A stretch of 64,000 bases of DNA, taken from assembly GCA_945862165.1 (NCBI GenBank), contig CAMAXI010000001.1, forward strand, positions 124,001 through 188,000. The letters run 5' to 3'. Numbering within the stretch: the first letter of the stretch is position 1; every line of letters begins with the position of its first letter. The position numbers and the translations under genes are program-made. The stretch is from Chryseobacterium gleum (GTDB lineage: Bacteria; Bacteroidota; Bacteroidia; Flavobacteriales_D; Crocinitomicaceae). Under the pieces are notes generated by a model. That model searched no databases and had not been told where the DNA came from. It saw only the letters and a list, made by a program, of their open reading frames with translations. Of this stretch, positions 18,413 through 27,553 are shown piece after piece.

Positions 18413-19141
18413 TTATTTACCACCTTCAAAAGTGACGGTGAAAATCCATGAGTTATTGTATAAACTATTTATTGGTTTAGAAACTGGACTCAAATCTTGT
18501 ATCAGTACATTTTGTAAACCTTGCGAATATTTAATTTCCAATCCCAATTTAAAAAACTCATTAAAAAACTCAACACCTCCACCAAATTGGGCCATCCAAT
18601 CTTTTTTTCGAATCTTAATAAATGGATCTATATAATTCTGGGACTTATCTTCCATCGACTGAAGGTCTAACGAAAATTGCATTCCTGTAACCGCAAAAGC
18701 AGTGAAATTACCATAGCGTAAGGTTCTAATTTGCAATAAAAGTGGAAAATCGACATTGGATGAATTGACACGCTCCTCGTTAGTAAATTCAGAGGTTTGA
18801 TTCGGTTTTGGGGCAGAATAATATGTAAGAACGCGTTCTTGAAATGAAAAAGTAGGTATTAATCGTAAACGTAAAATGGGAGTACCTAATTTTAAAGAAG
18901 CCAATAATCCAACTTGTGCACCTGGTAAAGATTGGGCTTTAATAGACCGAAATCCATAAGCACTGAAGGCATTTAATGTTGGTGAAAAATTAAAACCTGT
19001 ATAATTAAACCCCATTTGAACACCGAAGGATATGAGTTCTTTATCAAAATTCTTGTAATTTTCTAATCGTTGATGTTGCGCAGTCAAACAATTGCTAACA
19101 CTAAAAAAAATAAAAAAAAGAATTGATTTAAGAAAATTCAT
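18413..19141 (-). CDS. porT: PorT-like outer-membrane beta-barrel protein (type IX secretion)
   Basis: A 242-residue protein with an N-terminal signal peptide (hydrophobic core FFIFFSVSNCLTA) and alternating patterns expected of an eight-stranded outer-membrane barrel, ending in a C-terminal strand with an aromatic residue (NNSWIFTVTFEGGK). In Bacteroidota the porT/sprT gene, required for type IX secretion and gliding, typically lies directly beside ubiE, as here (26 bases downstream of ubiE). The assignment rests on barrel features plus this conserved neighbourhood. It could also be another PorT-family barrel. Confidence 0.7.
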   Translation of the reverse strand: MNFLKSILFFIFFSVSNCLTAQHQRLENYKNFDKELISFGVQMGFNYTGFNFSPTLNAFSAYGFRSIKAQSLPGAQVGLLASLKLGTPILRLRLIPTFSFQERVLTYYSAPKPNQTSEFTNEERVNSSNVDFPLLLQIRTLRYGNFTAFAVTGMQFSLDLQSMEDKSQNYIDPFIKIRKKDWMAQFGGGVEFFNEFFKLGLEIKYSQGLQNVLIQDLSPVSKPINSLYNNSWIFTVTFEGGK

Positions 19142-19167
19142 CCTTTAATAACGAAAGTCAAATGAAA

Positions 19168-19899
19168 TTATTTTGTACCTGCATAAATAGTAGCAATACC
19201 TCCAGACACTAACGTTGAAGAAATATCTTTATAGCCAACTTTCGCTAAAATATTTTCAAAGTTTTTTCCTTCAGGAAAAGCAGCAACCGATTCCGGTAAA
19301 TAGGTATATGCATTACTATCTTTTGAAATAGATTTCCCTAGAATTGGAATGATATTTTTGGAGTAAAATGCAAACAATTGTTTAATCGGGAATTTTTTAG
19401 GTTTAGAAAACTCAAGTATAATTAACTTACCTCCTGGTCGAACTACGCGTAACATTTCGCCTAATCCTTTTTCTAAATTTTCAAAATTACGCACACCAAA
19501 CCCAACGGTTAACCCATCGAAATAATTATTTTCAAACGGAATATCCTCTGAATCCCCTTGTTGCATCGTAATGATATGATCAACACCTTTTTTCTTCATT
19601 TTCACACGACCGTGTTCTAACATCCCAGAAGAAATATCTAAACCAACTATTTGTGTTGGTTTTAATACTAAACTCTCCAAAGCAAAATCTCCAGTTCCTG
19701 TAGCAATATCTAAAATACGTGTCGGATTAACGGAACGAAGCATTTTAACTGCCTTTTTTCGCCATAATTTATCGATACCTAAGGACAAAAAATGATTTAA
19801 AAAATCATATTTTGCAGAGATATTGTTAAACATTTCTGCCACTTCCTCTTTCTTGGATTTAGAAGCATCTCCATATGGTTTTACTTGTTCTGCGCTCAT
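19168..19899 (-). CDS. ubiE: Demethylmenaquinone methyltransferase
   Basis: A 243-residue class I SAM methyltransferase performing the last step of menaquinone synthesis. It has the family start ([24 protein letters not shown]), motif [12 protein letters not shown] (62-72), the [13 protein letters not shown] motif and the [24 protein letters not shown] region typical of UbiE/MenG. The organism likely uses menaquinone, as Bacteroidota do. It follows the heptose kinase gene by 5 bases and precedes porT by 26. Confidence 0.95.
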   Translation of the reverse strand: MSAEQVKPYGDASKSKKEEVAEMFNNISAKYDFLNHFLSLGIDKLWRKKAVKMLRSVNPTRILDIATGTGDFALESLVLKPTQIVGLDISSGMLEHGRVKMKKKGVDHIITMQQGDSEDIPFENNYFDGLTVGFGVRNFENLEKGLGEMLRVVRPGGKLIILEFSKPKKFPIKQLFAFYSKNIIPILGKSISKDSNAYTYLPESVAAFPEGKNFENILAKVGYKDISSTLVSGGIATIYAGTK

Positions 19900-19904
19900 A
19901 GTAG

Positions 19905-20891
19905 TTAGTTCTTCTCGATGATTTGAATTTCTTCTATTAATTGATCTTTTTCAATACTTACAACACCACTCTTCTCACATACCAATCCTCCTGCTAAATT
20001 CGCATATGCGGCTACTTTTTCAATCGGTAATCCTATAGCCAAACAAAGTGTAGCAACACTAATTACGGTGTCTCCTGCCCCACTTACATCCGCGATTGTT
20101 CGTATATGCGCAGGTATATATATTTTTTCCACAGCGGATTTAATAAATACCCCATGTTCAGAAAGTGTAATAAATGTATTTTCGTTTTGTAATTTTTCCT
20201 CTAATTGTAAAACAGCGTTCTCAAATGCTTCTTTGTTAGCGATGTCGAAGTGGACATTCAACCCTTCTTTTAATTCTTTTAAGTTCGGCTTAAACAAGGT
20301 AACTCCTTTATATGCAAAGAAATTATCGCGTTTTGGATCGACGGTTGTTGGGACATTAGCTTTTTTACACAACGTTAAAACCGCTGTAATTACCCTTTCT
20401 GTCAACACTCCTTTATTGTAATCCTCAAAAATAAGTGCATCAATTCCAGTTTGAATTAAGTCAGCCACTTTTTGAATTAGTTGATTTTCTTCGTCTGTGG
20501 AGATCGGATCAATTTGTTCAGAATCTACGCGTAACAACTGTTGATTATTTCCAATAATACGTGTTTTAACCGTTGTTTTTCGGTGTTTACTTCGAACTAT
20601 TCCAGAAGAATTTACATTTTCTTTATCAAAAATTTGAATTAACTCTTCCCCCTCTGTATCATCACCAACAACCGAACAAATAATTGCCTCTGCCCCTAAG
20701 GAAACAATGTTTAATGCCACATTTGCAGCTCCACCCAGGCGATTTTCTTTTTTAGATAAACTTACAATCGGTACTGGAGCTTCAGGACTAATTCGCGTTA
20801 CCGAACCAATCACATAGGCATCCATCATGACATCACCAAGGATAGCGATACGTTTGAATGCGAATTGAGAAAAAATACTTTGAATATTCAT
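19905..20891 (-). CDS. hldA: D-glycero-beta-D-manno-heptose-7-phosphate kinase (PfkB family)
   Basis: A 328-residue ribokinase/PfkB-family kinase resembling the RfaE domain I / HldE N-terminal half, which phosphorylates heptose-7-phosphate for LPS core synthesis. Landmarks are [12 protein letters not shown] near the N-terminus, [34 protein letters not shown] and the catalytic [10 protein letters not shown] loop near the C-terminus. No adenylyltransferase domain follows, so it is the single-domain form. I chose the ATG at 20889-20891 (MNIQSIF); it overlaps the aspC stop by one base (TAATG). An in-frame ATG upstream would extend into aspC and has no homologous content. Confidence 0.88.
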   Translation of the reverse strand: MNIQSIFSQFAFKRIAILGDVMMDAYVIGSVTRISPEAPVPIVSLSKKENRLGGAANVALNIVSLGAEAIICSVVGDDTEGEELIQIFDKENVNSSGIVRSKHRKTTVKTRIIGNNQQLLRVDSEQIDPISTDEENQLIQKVADLIQTGIDALIFEDYNKGVLTERVITAVLTLCKKANVPTTVDPKRDNFFAYKGVTLFKPNLKELKEGLNVHFDIANKEAFENAVLQLEEKLQNENTFITLSEHGVFIKSAVEKIYIPAHIRTIADVSGAGDTVISVATLCLAIGLPIEKVAAYANLAGGLVCEKSGVVSIEKDQLIEEIQIIEKN

Positions 20892-22084
20892 TATGCTAAT
20901 TTCGCTAAAGCTTCTTTTACACGTGTCATTGCTTTTACTAACGTCTCTTCTGAAGCGGCGTAGGAAATTCGAATACAATTATTTGCACCAAAAGATTCAC
21001 CACTAACCAATGCAACCATTGCTTCACTTAACAAGTATAAACATAAATCGTGGGCGCTAGTAATCGTTGTATCCTTATATTTTTTTCCAATGAAATAAGA
21101 AATATCTGGGAAAATATAAAAAGCACCTTCCGGAGTATTTGCTTTCACTCCTGGCATCTCTTTCAACATTCCAAGTACCAAATCTCGTCTGCTTTTGAAC
21201 GCTTTTATCATATCTTGTAAGACCGCAGGATCCTCTTTCATGGCAGCAATAGAAGCACGTTGCGCAATCGAACAAGTTGCAGAAGTAAATTGCCCTTGTA
21301 CTTTATTACATGCGTCAGCAATTAACTTAGAAGCACCAATGTACCCAAGTCTCCAGCCTGTCATCGCCCATGCTTTAGACACGCCATTTACCGTAATTAC
21401 TTGATCAAAAATTTCAGGGAATTGCGCTAAACTTTGGTGTTTTCCTACAAAGTTAATGTGCTCATAAATCTCATCTGCAATAACAACAACCGATGGATTT
21501 TTCACTAACACATCTGCTAAACCTCTTAATTCTTCTTGGTTATACAAGGATCCAGTTGGATTACAAGGCGAAGAGAAAATCATCATCTTCGTTTTTGGCG
21601 TAATCGCTTCTTCGAATTGTTTAGCTGTGATTTTAAAATCGGTTTCTATGCCTGCGTGCACAATTACCGGAATTCCTTCTGCAACTTTTACTATTTCAAT
21701 GTAGGAAACCCAATATGGAGCAGGGATAATTACTTCATCGCCAGGATTGATACAACTTAACACAGCATTTGCAATGGATTGCTTTGCTCCTGTTGAAACC
21801 ACAATTTGATCTTTCGAATAGTTCAATCCATTGTCGCGCTTGAATTTAAAAGAGATACTTTCTCTTAGATCGTCGTAACCAGCAACTGGTGTGTACATGG
21901 TGTAATTTTGATCTAATGCTTCTTTTGCAGCATCTTTGATAAATTCAGGTGTAAAGAAATCAGGTTCACCTAAACTTAAAGAAATTACATCCTTACCAGC
22001 AGCTTTTAATTCTCTTGAAATACGAGACATAGCAATAGTTGCAGACTCTTCCATTGCAAGCAAACGATCAGATAATTGTATCAT
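20891..22084 (-). CDS. aspC: Aspartate aminotransferase (class I PLP)
   Basis: A 397-residue fold-type I aminotransferase of subgroup Ib: SLGEPDFFTP (37-46), YTPVAGYDDLRE, NPTGSLY, IADEIYEHI (202-210) and PLP lysine K237 in NGVSKAWAMTGWRLGYIG. It transfers the amino group between aspartate and 2-oxoglutarate; some relatives also act on prephenate. It is the first gene of the run aspC-hldA-ubiE-porT-TSUP. A -7 box TAGTTTTG (22112-22119, minus strand) lies 27 bases upstream. Confidence 0.93.
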   Translation of the reverse strand: MIQLSDRLLAMEESATIAMSRISRELKAAGKDVISLSLGEPDFFTPEFIKDAAKEALDQNYTMYTPVAGYDDLRESISFKFKRDNGLNYSKDQIVVSTGAKQSIANAVLSCINPGDEVIIPAPYWVSYIEIVKVAEGIPVIVHAGIETDFKITAKQFEEAITPKTKMMIFSSPCNPTGSLYNQEELRGLADVLVKNPSVVVIADEIYEHINFVGKHQSLAQFPEIFDQVITVNGVSKAWAMTGWRLGYIGASKLIADACNKVQGQFTSATCSIAQRASIAAMKEDPAVLQDMIKAFKSRRDLVLGMLKEMPGVKANTPEGAFYIFPDISYFIGKKYKDTTITSAHDLCLYLLSEAMVALVSGESFGANNCIRISYAASEETLVKAMTRVKEALAKLA

Positions 22085-22165
22085 AATTACGTGTTAATTC
22101 TTGTATATATACAAAACTAAAAATTATTTGCGTGTAGTGATATAAAATCAAGGAATATCTATTGC

Positions 22166-22275
22166 TTAATCAATCTTAAAATTCAAATCCGATTCTGCTT
22201 TTCTACGTATTTCTAATCCCATTTCATGTGTTTAATCAGCTTTTGAAATTTGGATCCTACTCCTTGGTCAGGCAT
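22166..22275 (-). pseudogene. Possible decayed short coding relic
   Basis: In the 317-base gap between aspC and the PhoD-like gene, the minus strand can be read as MPDQGVGSKFQKLIKHMK in one frame and, after a 1-base shift, EMGLEIRRKAESDLNFKID to a stop. The composition is protein-like, but I recognise no family and the stretch is short. The rest of the gap holds the aspC -7 box and AT-rich DNA. Confidence 0.2.
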
Positions 22276-22401
22276 TGTTTTCAGAGAGTAAAAATATAAA
22301 TCCTTCAACATTTATGCATTTTCTTAATAATTAATATTTAATTAACCTAACACTCTGTAACAATCTATATATTTAACAATCAACCTTAAAGAATCAATAG
22401 T

Positions 22402-23442
22402 ATGAAAATTATAATTTTGTTAATTACCGTATGTTACAGCTCTTTTCTAGGATTTTCTCAAAAAGCGATATCCAAAATTGCTTTCGGATCTTGCGGAAAA
22501 CAATATCATCCGCTTCCAATATTTGATGTTATAGTAGATCACAAACCTGATTTATTTATCTTTTTAGGAGACAATATCTATGCTGACACAGATAATATGG
22601 ACACCATGAAAGCTAAATACAATCAATTAGCTTCAAAACCAACATTTCAGAACTTACAAAAAAATGTACCTGTAATTGCAACTTGGGATGATCATGACTA
22701 TGGACAAAATGATGTTGGTAGACATTATAAACATAAAGAAGAGTCGAAAGCGCTGTTTTTAGATTTTTTTAAGGAACCTAAAGATTCTGAACGAAGAAAA
22801 CATGCAGGAATTTACACATCCTATCTATTTGATTGCTACGGTAAAAAACTGCAATTTATTTTACTAGACGGTCGAACTTTTCGAGATAATTTAAAACCAT
22901 ACACAAACGAAGTAGAAGGCGACAAACGATTTTTCTTTGAAAAAGATTATGGTAAAACGCTTAATCCTGATTCTACTTTTCTCGGAAATGAACAATGGAA
23001 TTGGCTTGAAAAAGAATTGACCAAACCAGCAGACATTCGAATTATAGGAAGTGGTTCACAATTTGGAATTGAGTATAATACGTATGAATCTTGGGCAAAT
23101 TTTCCATTAGAGCAACAAAAAATGATTGATTTAATCAAAAAAACGAAAGCAAATGGATTGTTTTTTATTTCAGGAGATGTTCATTATGCCGAAATCTCTA
23201 AAATGAACATATCAGGAATGTATCCAATTTATGATATGACTTCCAGTGGTCTCTCATCCAAATGGCATTATGCGACCCCAAATCAAAATCGTATCGAAGG
23301 TCCAATTATGGAGAATCATTTTGGATTAGTAACTATCGATTGGGAACAAAAAATTCCAACGATTAAAATGGAAATATGGGATATTAACAACAACCAACGA
23401 TTTGAATATGCGATTCGTTTGGATGAGTTAAAATTTAAATAA
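22402..23442 (+). CDS. PhoD-like alkaline phosphatase family protein
   Basis: A 346-residue exported metallophosphoesterase. The first 19 residues form a signal peptide (IIILLITVCYSSFLGFS). The metal-binding motifs of the PhoD group are FLGDNIYAD, ATWDDHDYGQND and FISGDVHYAEI. Members hydrolyse phosphodiesters or monoesters in the periplasm using Fe/Ca. It is shorter than classical PhoD and lacks the N-terminal Tat-type region, as many Bacteroidota members do. It stands alone between two intergenic regions. Confidence 0.9.
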   Translation: MKIIILLITVCYSSFLGFSQKAISKIAFGSCGKQYHPLPIFDVIVDHKPDLFIFLGDNIYADTDNMDTMKAKYNQLASKPTFQNLQKNVPVIATWDDHDYGQNDVGRHYKHKEESKALFLDFFKEPKDSERRKHAGIYTSYLFDCYGKKLQFILLDGRTFRDNLKPYTNEVEGDKRFFFEKDYGKTLNPDSTFLGNEQWNWLEKELTKPADIRIIGSGSQFGIEYNTYESWANFPLEQQKMIDLIKKTKANGLFFISGDVHYAEISKMNISGMYPIYDMTSSGLSSKWHYATPNQNRIEGPIMENHFGLVTIDWEQKIPTIKMEIWDINNNQRFEYAIRLDELKFK

Positions 23443-23520
23443 TACTGACAATTTGTCGTCAAATGGTATTTGGCATTTGGTTTGACTAAATGATAGTATA
23501 TTTATACAAAAATTTAGAAA

Positions 23521-24081
23521 ATGAAAAAATCAAACATTATACTACTTTCTATCGTTGGATTTGTAGTTATTTTATTTATGATGTACCGTTCTACGTACAA
23601 CACCGCTATTACATTACAAGAAACAGTAGATGAGTCTTGGGGAAATGTTGGAGCTACCTACCAAAGACGTGCAGATTTAATTCCTCAACTAGTTGCGACT
23701 GTTAAAGGTGCTGCAAAAAATGAAGGCGACATTTTAAAATCTGTCACACAAGCAAGAGCAGGAATTGTAAACGCAAAAACTCCAGAGGATATGGAATTGA
23801 TGGGTAAAAAAATCAATACAGCAATCAACTTAGCGTTTGAAGCGTATCCGCAAATTCGTTCTACCGAAAATTTCAGTGCATTACAAGCGCAATTAGAAGG
23901 AACAGAAAACAGAATCAATAAAGCACGTCAAGATTACAACGAAACTATTAAATCATACAATTCACATATTCGTGGATTCTTTAATAGTATGTTTTTGAAT
24001 GCTGCGACTTTCCCTAAGAAAACTCCTTTTGCAGCAGCGGCAGGAACAGAAGTTGCTCCAACAGTTGATTTTTCTAAATAA
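23521..24081 (+). CDS. lemA: LemA family protein
   Basis: A 186-residue protein with one N-terminal membrane helix (IILLSIVGFVVILFMMY) followed by the helical LemA domain: TVDESWGNVGATYQRRADLIPQLVATVKG and NFSALQAQLEGTENRI are family signatures. LemA proteins are commonly encoded with TPM-domain proteins, as here (two TPM genes follow), but their biochemical function is not settled. A Rho-independent terminator follows at 24098-24126. Confidence 0.95.
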   Translation: MKKSNIILLSIVGFVVILFMMYRSTYNTAITLQETVDESWGNVGATYQRRADLIPQLVATVKGAAKNEGDILKSVTQARAGIVNAKTPEDMELMGKKINTAINLAFEAYPQIRSTENFSALQAQLEGTENRINKARQDYNETIKSYNSHIRGFFNSMFLNAATFPKKTPFAAAAGTEVAPTVDFSK

Positions 24082-24097
24082 AAATAAACGATCATTA

Positions 24098-24126
24098 AAG
24101 GCGGTATTAAAAACCGCCTTTTTTTT
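24098..24126 (+). terminator. Terminator after lemA
   Basis: AAGGCGGT (24098-24105), a seven-base loop, ACCGCCTT (24113-24120) and then a T-run to 24126. It is a classic Rho-independent terminator that ends only 11 bases before the next ATG, so it may attenuate rather than fully separate lemA from the TPM genes. Confidence 0.85.
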
Positions 24127-24137
24127 ATTCTTATAAT

Positions 24138-24575
24138 ATGGCAGTAAAAGATTTTTTCACTCAAGCTCAGCAACAAGAAATCAGTCACTCAATCGAACAT
24201 GCAGAACTAAATACTTCTGGAGAAGTTCGTGTACATTTAGAAGAAACTTGTAAAATAGAACCTCTAAATCGAGCGATAGAAGTTTTTGAAAAGTTAGTAA
24301 TGCATCAAACAGAACAACGTAATGGTGTATTATTTTATGTTGCTGTGAAGGACAAAAAGTTTGCTGTAATAGGTGACCAAGGTATCAATGTTTTGGTGGA
24401 AGAAAATTTCTGGGATGATGTGAAAACAGAAATGTTAAATCATTTTAAACTGTCAAAATTCTCAGAAGGCTTGTGTAAAGGAATTGAGATGGCAGGTAAA
24501 AAATTAAAATTTCATTTCCCTTACCAAGCAGATGACATCAATGAACTTTCCAATGACATTTCATTCGGAGAGTAA
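24138..24575 (+). CDS. TPM domain-containing protein (short, soluble)
   Basis: A 145-residue protein with a single TPM domain (STSGEVRVHLEET, NGVLFYVAVKDKKFAVIGDQGI). It lacks a signal peptide and membrane segment, unlike the next gene. It belongs to the lemA-TPM-TPM cluster common in Bacteroidota. TPM domains occur in photosystem II repair phosphatases of plants, but the bacterial role is unclear. Confidence 0.85.
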   Translation: MAVKDFFTQAQQQEISHSIEHAELNTSGEVRVHLEETCKIEPLNRAIEVFEKLVMHQTEQRNGVLFYVAVKDKKFAVIGDQGINVLVEENFWDDVKTEMLNHFKLSKFSEGLCKGIEMAGKKLKFHFPYQADDINELSNDISFGE

Positions 24576-24650
24576 TTTTTGTTTTTGAATGATTCTTCAT
24601 CGTTCGACTGCAAAAAATAGTTTGATTATTTTATTTCATATTTTACCCCC

Positions 24651-25436
24651 ATGTTAAAACACTTATTTCTTTTCCTCTTTTTATTCTTTTCTTTGACTCT
24701 ATTTAGTCAGAATGGAATTCCAGATGCACCAAATCCACCTCGATTAGTAAATAATTTTTCCGAAGAATTTCCAAATTTTTTAAGTGTAGAAGAGCAAGAA
24801 ATGTTGGAGAGCAAGTTGGTTTCTTTTGCAGAATCTACCTCGAATCAAATTGTAATTATCATTGTAGACGATTTGGCAGGATATGAACCTGCAGAATACG
24901 CATTCGAATTAGGAGATAAATGGGGAATTGGTCACGAAAAAGAGGATAATGGAATTGTTATTTTGATCAAACCTACCGGTGGAGCTGGTGAACGTAAATT
25001 TTTCATTGCTACTGGGAAAGGATTAGAAGGTACTATTCCAGATATTACTTGTCGACAAATTGAAGAAGAAGAGTTAATTCCATATTTAAAGACAGGAGAA
25101 TATTACAAGGCATTAGACAATACAACGGATGTATTAATGAAATTTGCCAAAGGTGAATACAACTCCGCAAAATATGCGAAAAAGAAAGGAAAAGGTGCTA
25201 AATCAACAGCTATTATTGTTCTGTTAATCATCGCTTTATTCGTTTATCTATTATCCAAAAAAGGAGGTCGTGGTGGACGTGGCGGTATGACCATGGGTCC
25301 CGCAGGATTCCTCTTTATGGGAAGTGGATTTGGAAGTGGTGGCGGATTTGGTGGAGGTAGTAGTTCTGGCGGAGGAGGTTTTGGAGGATTCGGTGGTGGC
25401 GGTTTCGGCGGTGGAGGATCAGGAGGAAGTTGGTAA
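24651..25436 (+). CDS. TPM domain protein, exported and membrane-anchored, glycine-rich tail
   Basis: A 261-residue YgcG-like protein: signal peptide (LFLFLFLFFSLTLFSQ), TPM domain (about 30-170, with NQIVIIIVDDLAGYEPAEYAFELGDKWGIG), one transmembrane helix (STAIIVLLIIALFVYLL) and a tail of about 55 residues made almost entirely of glycine, serine and phenylalanine. This architecture is normal for the family. The antisense frame of the Gly tail reads as a proline-rich ORF that I reject as coding. A perfect palindromic repeat directly follows the stop. Confidence 0.9.
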   Translation: MLKHLFLFLFLFFSLTLFSQNGIPDAPNPPRLVNNFSEEFPNFLSVEEQEMLESKLVSFAESTSNQIVIIIVDDLAGYEPAEYAFELGDKWGIGHEKEDNGIVILIKPTGGAGERKFFIATGKGLEGTIPDITCRQIEEEELIPYLKTGEYYKALDNTTDVLMKFAKGEYNSAKYAKKKGKGAKSTAIIVLLIIALFVYLLSKKGGRGGRGGMTMGPAGFLFMGSGFGSGGGFGGGSSSGGGGFGGFGGGGFGGGGSGGSW

Positions 25437-25480
25437 AAAAAATGTAGAGCCGCAATGCGTTGCGGCTCTACATTTTTTTT
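25435..25480. repeat. GTAGAG...CTCTAC palindrome, copy 1 (bidirectional terminator-like)
   Basis: Arms TGTAGAGCCGCAA (25443-25455) and its complement (25460-25472) around TGCG, flanked by A8 on the left and T8 on the right. It starts at the TPM gene stop and would act as a Rho-independent terminator for both strands. A decayed second copy, with GCAAAGCATTGCGGCTGTA, follows at 25491-25509. Relatives lie at 46768-46805 and 52161-52184. Confidence 0.9.
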
Positions 25481-25521
25481 ACCAAGGAGACGCAAAGCAT
25501 TGCGGCTGTAAAAATGAAAAA

Positions 25522-26025
25522 TTATTTTTGAATTAATTCTATTAATTTCTCTGGAGTTTGTGAAAATCGATCTGCGATAATTTTGGATTTGAGATAGATT
25601 TCTCGGCGCTTTTCCATGGTTGATTCGATATATTCTAAAAGTTCTTCATCGGTTTTATGCGCAATCAATGGTCTTGAATTCGTTGCTTGTTTCACCCGTT
25701 GAAACAATTCTTTCGGAGTTCGTTCTAAATAAATTGTAGTTCCTAATTGATTTAGATTTTCCATTAAATTATTGAAACAAGGTAAACCTCCACCAGTTGC
25801 AATTATTTCATTTTTAGAAGGAATAAGTTCATCTACCAATTGTTTTTCCAAAGCTCTAAAGTATGCTTCTCCCCTTACTTCGAAAATTTCAGAAACTTTC
25901 ATTCCTTCTTTCTTTTCAATTTCTTGATCAGTATCCAACCAGGTATAAGCTAATTTTTTAGCTAATTTTTTAGCTAATGTAGTTTTACCAGCACCCATAA
26001 AACCAACGAGGAAAATGTAAGACAT
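25522..26025 (-). CDS. aroK: Shikimate kinase
   Basis: A 167-residue P-loop kinase that makes shikimate-3-phosphate. It has GFMGAGKTT (8-16), the DTDQEIEKKEG region (shikimate/Mg site, D32 and D34), FRALEKQL, ATGGGLPCF and the lid with RPLI. The length is normal. Between aroK and rlmD (26026-26087) is a purine-rich stretch with repeated GAGA/GACGA motifs resembling the simple-sequence repeats seen elsewhere in this window. Confidence 0.95.
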   Translation of the reverse strand: MSYIFLVGFMGAGKTTLAKKLAKKLAYTWLDTDQEIEKKEGMKVSEIFEVRGEAYFRALEKQLVDELIPSKNEIIATGGGLPCFNNLMENLNQLGTTIYLERTPKELFQRVKQATNSRPLIAHKTDEELLEYIESTMEKRREIYLKSKIIADRFSQTPEKLIELIQK

Positions 26026-26087
26026 AGTGAGAGACGAGTTACGAGAGAAGAGAGACGAAAGATGTTAATAATCTAATAGAACTAAAA

Positions 26088-27542
26088 TTATTCCTCCACT
26101 GGAATAAAATTTGGATCTTTGATGAATTTTGTAATTGATTCGATGTGACTTGTATGCGGGAATTGATCCACTAAACTTAGTTTTTCTAAGATATACCCCA
26201 TACTTTGTAAGGTTTCTGTATCGCGTGCTTGCGTAGATGGATTACACGAAATATAAACGATACGATCGGCACCTAAATCGATTACTTTACGTAAAGTTTT
26301 TGGTGCAATGCCAGCACGAGGAGGGTCTAAGACAATCGTGCCAATCTTCCCTTTGTATTGCGGATATTCCGATAAAAATTTTCCAACATCTGCTGCAAAA
26401 AACTGAATACCTTCCACGGAATTTCTAGCTGCATTTTTCTTTGCATCTTCAATCGCTTCTGCTACGATATCAACCCCAATAATTTCTGCCGTATTTGCTC
26501 TTTTTGCTAAAATTTGTCCGATAGTACCTGTACCACAAAACAAATCCATCACTACTTTATTTTCTAATTCATTCCCTTCAAAAACATAATCTAAAGCTTT
26601 ACTGTACAATAATTCAGCGCTTTTAGGATTCGTTTGAAAGAAACTTTCCATGCTAATTTCAAAAAATAAATCACTTAACTTTTCAACCACTTTCCAGTCG
26701 CCGCAGAGTAAAGAATTAGTTCCATTTTCGATTTTAGCACGATCTGCAACATTATCATTAATGGTATGTTGTAAGCCCGCTAATCGATTTCCAAGTAATG
26801 CTTGTAAAAAAGTGGAAAAAGCTTGGGCATCGAATTGTTCAATATTTTCAGAAGATGTAACCAAATTGATTAACAATTGGTCTTGGTGAAAGGATTTACG
26901 AACTACGATATGTCTAAAGAATCCTGTTTTTTTAGGTGGATGCCAAGCGGCTAGTCCTGTTTTTTCTAAATACGTCCGAATTTGAACAAGTTTATTTTCC
27001 AATTCTTCGTCAAACAAACCACTTTCTTTATTCAAACTTTCTACTTTCCACCAGGTTCCTCTTCGTTTAAAACCAAGTGCAAAAGCGTCATCTTTTTCTT
27101 CGTTTAACACCAAATCGTGCTCAATAGAAGAAAAACTATATTCCATTTTATTACGATAGTTGAACGTTAAGGGAGAAGTAATGTATTCATCAAAAATTGC
27201 TTCTATATTTTTAACATTCGCTATTTTACGGAATAAATCAAGTGTAGAAGTTTGTTTGTATTCTTGTTGAATTTCTATCGGAACAAAAACATAGGGAGCT
27301 CCAGAAATTTCTTGGTATGGTAATTCTACTTCTTGTGGAGAACGTTTTAGAATCTGTAATAATTTACATTCCACATATTTCTTACGTTTCTTTTCGATTC
27401 TTGCTTCTACTAACTGACCCGGAAAAGTATTCTCTACAAAAAACACCAAATCACCATTTTCAGTCGCAACTTTAGCAATTCCTTTTCCACCAAACGCAAA
27501 AGCAGAAATTTCTAATTCAATTATTTGTCCTCTACCGTACAT
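26088..27542 (-). CDS. rlmD: 23S rRNA (uracil-5-)-methyltransferase RlmD-like, without Fe-S cysteines
   Basis: A 484-residue RNA m5U methyltransferase of the RumA/TrmA group: N-terminal TRAM domain (1-65), then FFQTNPKSAELLY, SAM motif DLFCGTGTIGQ, LDPPRAGIAPK and the catalytic cysteine in YISCNPST. In E. coli RlmD an Fe-S cluster is held by cysteines after the TRAM domain (CxxFGxCGGC); here the equivalent stretch reads LPYQEISGAPYVFVPIEIQQ and has none. The target is probably U1939 of 23S rRNA or a related uridine, but the substrate is inferred. lpxA lies 11 bases upstream. Confidence 0.85.
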   Translation of the reverse strand: MYGRGQIIELEISAFAFGGKGIAKVATENGDLVFFVENTFPGQLVEARIEKKRKKYVECKLLQILKRSPQEVELPYQEISGAPYVFVPIEIQQEYKQTSTLDLFRKIANVKNIEAIFDEYITSPLTFNYRNKMEYSFSSIEHDLVLNEEKDDAFALGFKRRGTWWKVESLNKESGLFDEELENKLVQIRTYLEKTGLAAWHPPKKTGFFRHIVVRKSFHQDQLLINLVTSSENIEQFDAQAFSTFLQALLGNRLAGLQHTINDNVADRAKIENGTNSLLCGDWKVVEKLSDLFFEISMESFFQTNPKSAELLYSKALDYVFEGNELENKVVMDLFCGTGTIGQILAKRANTAEIIGVDIVAEAIEDAKKNAARNSVEGIQFFAADVGKFLSEYPQYKGKIGTIVLDPPRAGIAPKTLRKVIDLGADRIVYISCNPSTQARDTETLQSMGYILEKLSLVDQFPHTSHIESITKFIKDPNFIPVEE

Positions 27543-27553
27543 CTAACTAGTTA

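Noticed and set aside
20892-20978. Upstream ATG extending the heptose kinase into aspC
   Set aside because: The extra residues lie wholly inside aspC and do not resemble the family; the TAATG overlap at 20889-20893 is typical.
25244-25495. Proline-rich ORF on the minus strand
   Set aside because: It is the mirror of the glycine-rich tail of the TPM protein and has no start context.
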